DNA from: an uncultured Bacteroidales bacterium
GTDB lineage: Bacteria; Bacteroidota; Bacteroidia; Bacteroidales; UBA932
Direction of reading: 5' to 3'
Assembly: GCA_944323245.1 (NCBI GenBank)
Contig: CALURT010000009.1
Span: 35,703 to 99,702, forward strand
DNA length: 64,000 bases
Positions 17,153 to 25,370 of the stretch are shown here, piece after piece. The notes below the pieces were generated by a model, which was not told the DNA's origin, did no database searches, and saw nothing but the letters and a program-made list of their open reading frames with translations. Made by a program: the position numbers and the translations under genes. Within the stretch, counting starts at the first letter, position 1. Every line of letters starts with the position of its first letter.

Positions 17153-18416
17153 TTTTCTTGACTATGACCTTGTCGATTCTGGCTCCGTCCATATCGGCAA
17201 CCTCGAATTCGAATTCGCCCCACGTGACTTTCTCCCCTACTTCAGGGACATGGTCGAGTTCATCGAGAATCAGACCTGCCACGGTAGTGTATTCGAAATC
17301 CTCCATCGAATCCTCGATATCGAAATGTCTCAGGAAATCGTACATCGGACACATCCCGTCCACGAACCATCCGTCCTTGTCGGAACGTTCGATGATGTCC
17401 GGTTCCTGGTGGTCATCGTTTATATTGCCCACAAGAGCCTGCATTATGTCTTTTAGGGTGATGATACCGGAGCATGAGCCGAATTCGTCACACACGAGGG
17501 CCCTGCTTATCTTCTTGGCTTTCATCTGCTCGAGTACGGTGTAGACATTCATGTTCTCATGGAAATACACCGGATCCTTCATCATTTCGCTGAGATTGAT
17601 GCCGGATTTTCCGATATTCAGCACATAATCCTTCAACGACAGGATGCCTACGACATGATCGAGATCGTCTTCAACTACCGGATATTCTTCGAAAATGTTC
17701 TTTTCTATCGTTTCCCGTATTTCATGGTCCGTCATACCTACCTCCAACCATACGATGTCGGTCCTGAGGGTCATGATGGTGCTTACCTTCAGGTCACCGA
17801 GGGCGAACACGCGCTCCACTATGTCCTGTTCGACAGGTGAAACCTCCCCTTCGTCAGTACCTTCCTGTATGATGGACTTTATCTCCTCCTCGGTCACCTT
17901 CGATTCCTGATCCTTGATGCCCAAAATTTTCACGACCAATTTCGTAGACTTGGAAAGCAACCATACGAAAGGTGCGGCGATCACCGAGATGAACTTCATC
18001 GGCGGAGCTATGATTTTGGAAACCTTTTCCGGTGCGCTCATTCCTATTTTCTTGGGCACGAGTTCTCCGAAAATCAGGGTCAGGAACATCACGAGAATGA
18101 CGATTATGGTCGTAGACAAGGCCATCGCCCCCTGCTCAGCCATTCCGGCCTTCTGAAGAAGCCCAGCCAATGCCGCTGCAATCTTGTTGCCCGAGAAGAT
18201 ACCGGTGAGGATACCGATAAGCGTGATTCCGACCTGTACTGCCGACAGAAACCTGTCCGGATCCTGTGCAAGATTCAATGCCCTTTTTGCGGCCTTGCTG
18301 CCTTTGGCGGCCTCCGCCTGCAGACTTGATTTCCTTGATGAGATTACTGCTATTTCGGACATTGCGAAAACGCCGTTCAGCAAGATGAGAAGGATGATTA
18401 TGAATATTTCTTCCAT
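17121..18416 (-). CDS. CNNM/CBS-domain membrane protein (HlyC/CorC family)
   Basis: 431 residues. Seen: N-terminal CNNM/DUF21 domain (about 1-190) with four hydrophobic segments starting EEIFIIILLILLNGVFAMSEIA, a pair of CBS domains (about 205-330, MTLRTDIVWLEVG and MKDPVYFHENMNV) and a C-terminal CorC_HlyC domain (about 345-425). Family members are linked to Mg2+/Co2+ export; the old name 'hemolysin' is not supported as a function. It is last in the rsfS-ftsH-cdsA-psd direction, 29 bp after psd. Its final codons overlap ispG on the opposite strand. Confidence 0.9.
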   Translation of the reverse strand: MEEIFIIILLILLNGVFAMSEIAVISSRKSSLQAEAAKGSKAAKRALNLAQDPDRFLSAVQVGITLIGILTGIFSGNKIAAALAGLLQKAGMAEQGAMALSTTIIVILVMFLTLIFGELVPKKIGMSAPEKVSKIIAPPMKFISVIAAPFVWLLSKSTKLVVKILGIKDQESKVTEEEIKSIIQEGTDEGEVSPVEQDIVERVFALGDLKVSTIMTLRTDIVWLEVGMTDHEIRETIEKNIFEEYPVVEDDLDHVVGILSLKDYVLNIGKSGINLSEMMKDPVYFHENMNVYTVLEQMKAKKISRALVCDEFGSCSGIITLKDIMQALVGNINDDHQEPDIIERSDKDGWFVDGMCPMYDFLRHFDIEDSMEDFEYTTVAGLILDELDHVPEVGEKVTWGEFEFEVADMDGARIDKVIVKKIKPAESGPEI

Positions 18417-18445
18417 TATTGTGTTTGACGTCGTACTGACGAAAT

Positions 18446-19129
18446 TTATTTTATCAGTTCATTTATCCGGGATTCATGCCGGAGTTCTGCAATCACTGTC
18501 TCGCAAGCCCTTACCTCATCTCCGATTCCGACCTTGATGTCAGCATCTAAGGGCAGGTACATGTCAATGCGAGAGCCGAACTTGATAATACCGCACTGTC
18601 TGCCTTTCTCCTCTTTCTCCCCGACTTTTGCATAACATTCTATCCTGCGGGCGAAAGTCCCGGCTATCTGTTTGAAAAAGACTTCTCCGCAGGAATTTTT
18701 TATTCCTATGGAGGTATGCTCGTTCAGTTCGGAGGCTTTCGGAAGAAAAGCAAGGAAATATTTTCCCGGATGATATTTGTAATATGTCACTTCGCCGCTT
18801 ATCGGCCAGAAATTCACATGTACGTTGAAAAAATCCATGTAGACGGAAACCTGCAGACACTCCCTTTTCAGGTATTCCTTCTCGAATACCTTTTCCACTA
18901 TCACCACCTCTCCGTCGGCAACGGAAGTGACCATATTCTCCCCTTCCACGCTTCCCCGTTCGGGAACCCTGAAAAAAAACAGCACGAAACCGATGAAGAA
19001 AAGAAAAATGGCAGTCAGCGGATATGAAATGAATCTGTTGTCGATAAAGACAAGGGAAACGCAGATAAGGGCAATGCACAATGCCCAAATCCCTATAATC
19101 GTCCACCATCCGTCTTTATGAATCTTCAT
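18446..19129 (-). CDS. psd: Phosphatidylserine decarboxylase (short PSD-A type)
   Basis: Membrane-associated enzyme forming phosphatidylethanolamine. 227 residues from the ATG at 19129; an in-frame ATG 51 nt further up gives an unlikely basic extension. Seen: two N-terminal hydrophobic stretches, MDFFNVHVNFWPISG, HPGKYFLAFLPKASELNEH and the self-cleavage site FGSRID, where the Ser becomes the pyruvoyl group. This is the short form without the long N-terminal domain of E. coli Psd. It follows cdsA by 60 bp and uses phosphatidylserine made from CDP-diacylglycerol, the CdsA product. Confidence 0.93.
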   Translation of the reverse strand: MKIHKDGWWTIIGIWALCIALICVSLVFIDNRFISYPLTAIFLFFIGFVLFFFRVPERGSVEGENMVTSVADGEVVIVEKVFEKEYLKRECLQVSVYMDFFNVHVNFWPISGEVTYYKYHPGKYFLAFLPKASELNEHTSIGIKNSCGEVFFKQIAGTFARRIECYAKVGEKEEKGRQCGIIKFGSRIDMYLPLDADIKVGIGDEVRACETVIAELRHESRINELIK

Positions 19130-19189
19130 TTGTCTGAAATTAATCTTGGCAAAGATATGAATTTTCCGCCTATTAAACAAAGCCCTCCG

Positions 19190-20020
19190 CTACAGAACGT
19201 TTATCACCACCAAATAAATCACTCCCGTAGGTATAGCGAGGAATGCGCTGTCGAGCCTGTCGAGCATGCCGCCGTGTCCCGGCATTATATGTCCGGAATC
19301 CTTTATGCAATAGTGTCTTTTCCACTGCGATTCGATAAGATCGCCGTAGACTCCGGTAATGTCCATGAGGATTGCCATGATTATGCAATGGTACATCTCA
19401 TAATGGAAGACTCCGGTAAGATTCAGTACGACTGCAGCGGCAACCGACATGAGAAGTCCTCCCCAGACCCCTATCCATGATTTCTTGGGGGAAATTTCCG
19501 GCCAAAGCTTTTTGCCGAATTTCTGTCCGAGCGACATCCCGAACAGATAACCGCCTATGTCCGAAGCCCAGATTATGATGAAGAAACTCAGGAGAAGCCT
19601 GCCGTCATAATCTCCTGAAGCATTGAATACTATGAAATTAGTCATTGCCAACGGCACGGCTATGTACAGGATGGCCGTGTACAGGTTGGCGAATTTTCCG
19701 AATTCGGTCTTGTCCTTGGCGTAAAGCGAGTTTATCATTACCACGAAAATGGGAACGACGGCAAGGATTACAAGCCTTCCGGGGAAATCGAAACCTCTGT
19801 ACGCAAAGGTAAGCATGAACAGAATGACAGCGGCGAGAATCGACAGGACCTGTGAGCCGAGATACTTTTTCCCCATCGTCATCCTATAGAATTCGAGCAT
19901 GGAAATCACCGTCATGGCCACAAGCACCGCAGCATAGGTGTACTTGCATATAAGAAGCGACGCTACGATTATGATTACGAAGGCCGCACCGGAAATAGTC
20001 CTTTTCAATAAGTTTATCAT
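19190..20020 (-). CDS. cdsA: Phosphatidate cytidylyltransferase CdsA
   Basis: Polytopic inner membrane enzyme making CDP-diacylglycerol from phosphatidate and CTP. 276 residues with about seven membrane segments. Seen: the SDIGGYLFG block, SPKKSWIGVWGG and the C-terminal CDS signature KDSGHIMPGHGGMLDRLDS. It starts 12 bp after ftsH and precedes psd, an order common in Bacteroidota, so the two lipid steps are probably co-expressed with the membrane protease. Confidence 0.95.
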   Translation of the reverse strand: MINLLKRTISGAAFVIIIVASLLICKYTYAAVLVAMTVISMLEFYRMTMGKKYLGSQVLSILAAVILFMLTFAYRGFDFPGRLVILAVVPIFVVMINSLYAKDKTEFGKFANLYTAILYIAVPLAMTNFIVFNASGDYDGRLLLSFFIIIWASDIGGYLFGMSLGQKFGKKLWPEISPKKSWIGVWGGLLMSVAAAVVLNLTGVFHYEMYHCIIMAILMDITGVYGDLIESQWKRHYCIKDSGHIMPGHGGMLDRLDSAFLAIPTGVIYLVVINVL

Positions 20021-20032
20021 GGCTTTGCGGTT

Positions 20033-22060
20033 CTATTCATCGGTCCCTTCATCTGTCACGGCATCCGTCCCGGCATCTGTTCCGGCTGACGGAGCTTCAC
20101 CTTCTTCAGATGTCGTGCCGGCATCGTGCCCGTTGTCGTCAAATACTGATTCCTGCGCCTTTCTCGGTCCGAAAATCCTTTCCATGTCATCGGCGAAGAT
20201 CACTTCCTTTTCAAGCAGAAGTTCCGCCAATTCCGTGAATTTCTCCCTGTTGGCAAGAAGAATCTCTTTCGTTCTGTCGTGGATACGCTCCACGAGAGCC
20301 TTGACTTCGGCATCTATCAACTCAGCAGTCTTCTCGCTGTACGGTTTCGAAAGTTCGTAACCCCGCGAACCGGTGGAATCGAAGTAGGAAACCGTGCCTA
20401 CTTTGTCGCTCATACCGTAATAAACGACCATGGCGTATGCAGTCTTGGTAAGACGCTCCAGATCGTTAAGGGCGCCCGTCGACGGCTGTCCGTTGACAAT
20501 TTCCTCGGCGACACGGCCTCCGATAAGGGACGACATCTGGTCTATCATCTGTTCCTTGGTCTCAAGCTGCCTTTCTTCAGGAAGATACCATGCTGCGCCC
20601 AAAGCCTGTCCGCGCGGGACAATCGTTACCTTGAACAAAGGACTGGCATTCGGAAGAAGCCAGCTCACGGTAGCGTGGCCTGCCTCGTGATATGCAATGG
20701 ATTTCTTTTCCGACGGGGTGATTATCTTGTTCTTGCGTTCAAGACCGCCCACTATCCTGTCGACAGCGTCAAGGAAATCCTGCCTGTCAATGCTCGTCTT
20801 GTTCCTGCGGGCGGCAGTCAGGGCAGCTTCATTGCAGACGTTGGCAATATCCGCCCCGGAAAAGCCCGGAGTATGCTTGGCAAGAAAATCCACGTCGAAA
20901 TCGGGAGCGAGTTTCAGCCCTTTGAGATGTACCTTGAATATGGCAGCCCTTTCATTCAGGTCCGGAAGATCCACGTGAATCTGCCTGTCGAACCTTCCAG
21001 CACGGAGAAGGGCCTTGTCGAGAATATCCGCCCTGTTGGTGGCGGCAAGGATTATCACCCCGGAATTGGAATCAAAACCGTCCATCTCGGTAAGAAGCTG
21101 GTTGAGGGTATTTTCCCTTTCATCGTTCGACGAAAAGCCCACATTCTTGCTTCTTGCCCGTCCTACGGCGTCTATTTCATCTATGAAGACGATGCACGGA
21201 GCCTTTTCCTTGGCCTGTCTGAACAGATCCCTTACCCTCGACGCACCGACACCCACGAACATTTCGACGAAGTCGGAACCTGAAATCGAGAAAAACGGGA
21301 CATTGGCTTCACCGGCCACAGCCTTGGCCAACAATGTCTTTCCTGTTCCCGGAGGGCCGACAAGCAAGGCGCCTTTCGGTATCTTTCCGCCGAGAGCGGT
21401 ATATTTCTGAGGGTTTTTCAGGAAATCCACTATCTCCATGACTTCCTCCTTGGCTCCGTCGAGCCCGGCCACATCCTTGAAAGTCACCTTGATGCTTTCC
21501 TTTTCAGCCAATTTGCCGGTGGATTTGCCTACATTGAAGATTCCCCCGGGACCGCCTCCGGCTGCCCTGTTCATCCCCCTGAACATGAAGACCCACATGA
21601 GAATCAGCAGCAGCGGGAAAAGAAGCCATTCGATGACGGAGCCCCAAATCTTGCTGTTGTTCTCGATTATTACCTTGAATCTGTCTTCCTCAGGGACCGA
21701 GGCGTTCAATTCACCGAACATCTCTTCGGCATTGAAACTTGCAGATACGAGGAATATGAAATGCGGGGACTGTTTCGGGACGACTCCTCCGAACCTGTCC
21801 TTGTATTTTTCGAGGCGGTCCGGCCTTATGGTCACCCTGCCTTCGAAATCGTTCCTTATAAAAGTGATTTCCTTGACGTCACCGTCCCTGACGAGAGTCT
21901 TGACATCTTCCCATTCGATTTTCTGGGGATTGGAGCCCCCTCTGTTGAAGAACATCCATATTATGCAGAAAATCAATATGATGTATATCCATGAGAAGCT
22001 GAATTTGAAATTAATGTTTTTCTGCGGACGTCTGTCCGGAGTCATATTTTCGTTTCCCAT
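20033..22060 (-). CDS. ftsH: ATP-dependent zinc metalloprotease FtsH
   Basis: Membrane-anchored AAA+ protease degrading misfolded membrane proteins and some regulators. 675 residues: TM1 (about 22-38), periplasmic domain, TM2 (142-161), Walker A GPPGTGKT (235-242), Walker B IVFIDEIDA (290-298), second region of homology, and zinc site HEAGH (458-462). After residue about 640 the tail is acidic and low in complexity, with GTDA/VTDE/GTDE repeats, probably disordered. It sits 17 bp after rsfS and 12 bp before cdsA. Confidence 0.96.
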   Translation of the reverse strand: MGNENMTPDRRPQKNINFKFSFSWIYIILIFCIIWMFFNRGGSNPQKIEWEDVKTLVRDGDVKEITFIRNDFEGRVTIRPDRLEKYKDRFGGVVPKQSPHFIFLVSASFNAEEMFGELNASVPEEDRFKVIIENNSKIWGSVIEWLLFPLLLILMWVFMFRGMNRAAGGGPGGIFNVGKSTGKLAEKESIKVTFKDVAGLDGAKEEVMEIVDFLKNPQKYTALGGKIPKGALLVGPPGTGKTLLAKAVAGEANVPFFSISGSDFVEMFVGVGASRVRDLFRQAKEKAPCIVFIDEIDAVGRARSKNVGFSSNDERENTLNQLLTEMDGFDSNSGVIILAATNRADILDKALLRAGRFDRQIHVDLPDLNERAAIFKVHLKGLKLAPDFDVDFLAKHTPGFSGADIANVCNEAALTAARRNKTSIDRQDFLDAVDRIVGGLERKNKIITPSEKKSIAYHEAGHATVSWLLPNASPLFKVTIVPRGQALGAAWYLPEERQLETKEQMIDQMSSLIGGRVAEEIVNGQPSTGALNDLERLTKTAYAMVVYYGMSDKVGTVSYFDSTGSRGYELSKPYSEKTAELIDAEVKALVERIHDRTKEILLANREKFTELAELLLEKEVIFADDMERIFGPRKAQESVFDDNGHDAGTTSEEGEAPSAGTDAGTDAVTDEGTDE

Positions 22061-22077
22061 ACAATAATCTTTGTAAA

Positions 22078-22431
22078 TCAGTCGTTTCCGCCGTATTCAA
22101 CTCTTTCGGCATCGGCCCAGAGATCCTCGAGCCTGTAAAATTCACGGTACGCTGTCTGGAATACATGGACTACGACATCGCCATAGTCGAGAATAATCCA
22201 GAGGGCATTTTCACGGCCCTGCGTTCTCAACACCCTGCGTCCGAGTTTTTCCCTCATCCTGTCTTCGATATTGTCGGCAATGGCTACGACATTGGTGGTG
22301 GATTCGGCATTGCAGACGATAAAGTAGTCGGAAATGGCCGTTCCTATTTTCTTCAGGTCAAGAGACACGACATTCACTCCTTTTTTTTCGAGCATGGCGT
22401 CCGCAATGACTTTTATTTCGTGGTTTTCCAT
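22078..22431 (-). CDS. rsfS: Ribosome silencing factor RsfS (YbeB/Iojap)
   Basis: 117-residue protein that binds ribosomal protein uL14 and blocks 30S-50S joining when nutrients are short. Seen: the DUF143 core with KGVNVVSLDLKKIGTAISDYFIVC and a C-terminal GDVVVHVFQTAYREFYRLEDLW typical of the family. I chose the ATG at 22431, since the longer frame adds 12 residues and leaves little leader: a TATCTTTG -7 match lies at 22465-22472 on the minus strand. It heads the ftsH-cdsA-psd cluster. Confidence 0.93.
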   Translation of the reverse strand: MENHEIKVIADAMLEKKGVNVVSLDLKKIGTAISDYFIVCNAESTTNVVAIADNIEDRMREKLGRRVLRTQGRENALWIILDYGDVVVHVFQTAYREFYRLEDLWADAERVEYGGND

Positions 22432-22451
22432 CAATAAAACGTTAAAATTCC

Positions 22452-22472
22452 TAAATTTGGCAGACAAAGATA
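22452..22472. promoter_or_regulatory. Face-to-face -7 elements between birA and rsfS
   Basis: TAAATTTG on the plus strand (22452-22459) points to birA; TATCTTTG on the minus strand (22465-22472) points to rsfS. Both match TAnnTTTG exactly and give leaders of about 23-27 nt. Neither has a clear TTTG 19-20 nt upstream, so strength is uncertain. The two polymerase sites overlap and should compete. Confidence 0.4.
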
Positions 22473-22488
22473 AACAAAATTTACGCCA

Positions 22489-23250
22489 ATGAAAAGAAAG
22501 TATGCCATTATATGGATGGATTCCACAGATTCTACTAATAATGAAATAATTAGGAAGGCTGACACTCTTGACAATCTGTCAGTCGTCGCCGCCGTAGAAC
22601 AGACTGCAGGACGGGGACAGCGCGGCAATTCATGGAAATCGGCACGGGGAGAAAACCTCACGTTCAGCATCCTGCTGAAATTCGGGGACGGCGCCCTCCC
22701 TTCGCTTGCCGCCGGAGAACAGTTCAGACTCAGCTGCGTGACCACATTGGCCCTGCTGTCATTCCTGAAAGAGAATGGCATTGAAACCCTCGTAAAATGG
22801 CCGAACGACATCTATGCCGGTGACCGGAAAATCTGCGGAATGCTTATAGAAAACTCCCTTAAAGGACAACAGATGCACACCTCGACGATAGGCATCGGAT
22901 TGAATGTGAATGAAACCGTCTTCCCCGAATATCTGCCCAACCCGGTTTCCATGGCCTCAATCACAGGACGGAAATATGATACGAAAACGCTCCTTGAAGA
23001 ATTCCTCGGATGTTTCGATGAAAAATTGGACCTTGCATTCTCTGAAAACGGCTCCGCACGCCTTATGAATGACTATACCTCCCGAATGTACCGCAGAAGT
23101 ACGTTCGCAGCGTATCGCGACAAGGCCGACGGCAGTATTTTCGAAGGGAAAATCAACGGTGTCAGACCTTCCGGCACCCTGATTATGGAAAAAAGGGACG
23201 GAAGCAGCAGGGACTATGCCTTCAAGGAAATAGAATTCATCATTGCCTGA
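22489..23250 (+). CDS. birA: Biotin--[acetyl-CoA-carboxylase] ligase (class I, no DNA-binding domain)
   Basis: Attaches biotin to carboxylase carrier domains using ATP. 253 residues beginning directly with the catalytic domain: STDSTNNE (substrate-binding), AAVEQTAGRGQRGN (the biotinyl-AMP loop, about residues 36-49) and VKWPNDIY (about 103-110), then the small C-terminal domain. The winged-helix repressor domain of E. coli BirA is missing, so it should not regulate biotin genes itself. It is divergent from rsfS, and its last 11 bp overlap the 3' end of rpe. Confidence 0.94.
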   Translation: MKRKYAIIWMDSTDSTNNEIIRKADTLDNLSVVAAVEQTAGRGQRGNSWKSARGENLTFSILLKFGDGALPSLAAGEQFRLSCVTTLALLSFLKENGIETLVKWPNDIYAGDRKICGMLIENSLKGQQMHTSTIGIGLNVNETVFPEYLPNPVSMASITGRKYDTKTLLEEFLGCFDEKLDLAFSENGSARLMNDYTSRMYRRSTFAAYRDKADGSIFEGKINGVRPSGTLIMEKRDGSSRDYAFKEIEFIIA

Positions 23251-23881
23251 GGCTGAGGATGGCAGCAGCCGGATCGGAAGCCCCGAACACCGAACTTCCG
23301 GCCACCAATATGTCGGCTCCGGCATCGGCAAGGCTCCGGGCATTGGCAGGAGAGATGCCGCCGTCCACTTCCACGAGACATGAAAGTCCCGAGCGCATGA
23401 TTTCGTTCTTCACGGTTTCTATCCTCGAATATGTCGTTTCGATGAATTTCTGGCCTCCGAAGCCGGCAAAGACGGACATGATCAGGACAAAATCGCATTC
23501 ATGCAGATACTTGAAAAGACTTTCCACCGGTATGTCCGGATTTATCGCCAGCCCCGCCTGCATTCCCGCATCCTTCACCATTGCAAGGGCTTCCGACGGA
23601 GTGTCGGTGGCATTGAGATGAAAACTCAGCATGTCCGCTCCGGCTTCGGCGAACCTGCCGATGTATTTTTCCGGACGGATTATCATCAGATGGGCATCCA
23701 TTGGCTTCCGGGCCTTCCGGGCGATGGCTTCCACCACGGGAAAACCGTATGAAATATTAGGCACGAAGACTCCGTCCATGATATCGAGATGAAAAATGTC
23801 GGCATGGGCATTCACCGTTTCCACATCCTTTTCAAGATGCAGGAAATCCGCCGAAAGCATGGATGGGGCTATTCTTACCAT
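23240..23881 (-). CDS. rpe: Ribulose-phosphate 3-epimerase
   Basis: Pentose-phosphate enzyme interconverting ribulose 5-phosphate and xylulose 5-phosphate. 213 residues forming a TIM barrel. Seen: APSMLSADFLHLEKDV at the N-terminus, FHLDIMDGVFVPN with metal-binding His/Asp, MDAHLMI, the VFAGFGGQKFIETT loop (usually PGFGGQ) and a closing VEVDGGISPANA...VAGSSVFG. It starts 4 bp after pepD, so the two are probably co-transcribed. Confidence 0.95.
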   Translation of the reverse strand: MVRIAPSMLSADFLHLEKDVETVNAHADIFHLDIMDGVFVPNISYGFPVVEAIARKARKPMDAHLMIIRPEKYIGRFAEAGADMLSFHLNATDTPSEALAMVKDAGMQAGLAINPDIPVESLFKYLHECDFVLIMSVFAGFGGQKFIETTYSRIETVKNEIMRSGLSCLVEVDGGISPANARSLADAGADILVAGSSVFGASDPAAAILSLRQ

Positions 23882-23885
23882 TATA

Positions 23886-25319
23886 TTATTCCTTTGCGAA
23901 ATTCACTACGACTTCCTCGAGCAGCCTTACGAACCTGTCCAAGGAGGCTATGTCGAGCCTTTCCCCCGGAGCATGCACACCGCGCAATGTCGGTCCGAAT
24001 GAAATCATGTCCAGACCCGGATACTTGTCTAAGAAAAGTCCGCATTCAAGTCCGGCATGAATCGCCCTGACCACAGGTTCCTTGCCGAAAAGTTTCTCAT
24101 ACGCTCTGCGCGTCTTCTTCAGGATCGCAGAATTCAGGTCAGGCTGCCATCCCGGATATTCCGATTCATGCGTGACTTCCGCTCCTGCCAATGCGAAGAC
24201 GGCCTCGACCTTGAGTCCAGCCGCCTTTCTTGCCGATGTCACGGAGCTGCGCTGGCTCGTGCCTATCCTTATCACGCCTTCTCCGGTCATCTTGACGGAA
24301 GCAAGATTGGACGAGGTCTCCACAAGTCCCTTTATGTCCCTGCTCATGGCCAATACCCCGTGCGGAGCAGCGAACAGGGCTGCCGCCAAGGATTCGGATA
24401 CAGTCTTGCCGACGACTTTACGCTTGCACGGGCCGCATTGCGAGAATGAATATTCCATGTCCGGTTCAGTCACGGCATATTCGGCCCTGACATCTTCGCA
24501 AAAACGTATGAAACCCTGCTTCAATATTTCCACGTCCTCTGCCGGGACAGCGATTGTTACGGATATATCGCGGGCGATTGCATTCCTCTTGTTGCCGCCG
24601 TCGATGGCGCAAATCCTGAAATCCGGCACAGTGTACAGGAAGCAGGCCATAATCGATATCGGATTGGCCCTTCCCTTGTCTATGTCGTCTCCGCTATGAC
24701 CACCCGTACATCCTCCGATTCCGAGTTTCACCTCTTCGTAGCCGGCAGGAGCATCTTCAGGTTCATAATTGAAGACGGCAGTGGTATCCAAACCGCCTGC
24801 GCATCCGATGAAAAGCTCACCTTCATCCTCCGAATCGAGATTGATGAGAGTATTTCCGCTGATAAAACCCGGTTCCAAAGCGTATGCGCCGTCAAGTCCC
24901 GTCTCTTCGCTTACGGTAAACAGGCATTCTATTCTCCCTGTCTCAAGAGGGCTTTCGAGAAGGGCAAGCTGGGAGGCGACCCCGATGCCGCAGTCAGCCC
25001 CGAGAGTCGTATCCTTGGCTATCATCCAGCCGTCCTCTATGACGTATTTTATCGGGTCCTTTTCGAAATCGTGCTCCACGCCGGGACGTTTTTCGCACAC
25101 CATGTCGGTGTGACTCTGAAGCACGAGGGCCGGGACGTTTTCGTACCCCGGAGCCGCTTCCTTTATAATAAGGACATTGCCCGCCTTGTCAGATTTCGCT
25201 TCAAGAGAATGTTTCTCCGCAAATTCCAAAAGGTAGGCATTGATTTTTTCTTCGTGACCGGACTCCCGGGGAATCCGCGTAATCTCCTTGAAAATTTCCA
25301 ATACTCTCGATGATTCCAT
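23886..25319 (-). CDS. pepD: Aminoacyl-histidine dipeptidase PepD (M20 family)
   Basis: Zinc dipeptidase cleaving Xaa-His and similar dipeptides. 477 residues. Seen: SHTDMVCEK (first metal His/Asp), DTTLGADCGIGVA (bridging Asp), SEETGLDGA (catalytic Glu), a central lid/dimerisation insert (about 200-400) and a C-terminal HAGLECGLF metal site. It lies between dnaA and rpe on the same strand; a 9-bp inverted repeat sits in the gap after dnaA. Confidence 0.93.
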   Translation of the reverse strand: MESSRVLEIFKEITRIPRESGHEEKINAYLLEFAEKHSLEAKSDKAGNVLIIKEAAPGYENVPALVLQSHTDMVCEKRPGVEHDFEKDPIKYVIEDGWMIAKDTTLGADCGIGVASQLALLESPLETGRIECLFTVSEETGLDGAYALEPGFISGNTLINLDSEDEGELFIGCAGGLDTTAVFNYEPEDAPAGYEEVKLGIGGCTGGHSGDDIDKGRANPISIMACFLYTVPDFRICAIDGGNKRNAIARDISVTIAVPAEDVEILKQGFIRFCEDVRAEYAVTEPDMEYSFSQCGPCKRKVVGKTVSESLAAALFAAPHGVLAMSRDIKGLVETSSNLASVKMTGEGVIRIGTSQRSSVTSARKAAGLKVEAVFALAGAEVTHESEYPGWQPDLNSAILKKTRRAYEKLFGKEPVVRAIHAGLECGLFLDKYPGLDMISFGPTLRGVHAPGERLDIASLDRFVRLLEEVVVNFAKE

Positions 25320-25343
25320 AACTTGAGGGCTTCTTGATAATTG

Positions 25344-25370
25344 CCTGTCAGGAAATCAATGCCTGACAGG
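25344..25370. repeat. Hairpin over the dnaA stop codon
   Basis: Exact 9-bp inverted repeat CCTGTCAGG (25344-25352) / CCTGACAGG (25362-25370) with a 9-nt loop, overlapping the end of dnaA and the dnaA-pepD gap. No T run follows on the minus strand, so it may stabilise the dnaA 3' end rather than terminate. Confidence 0.55.
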
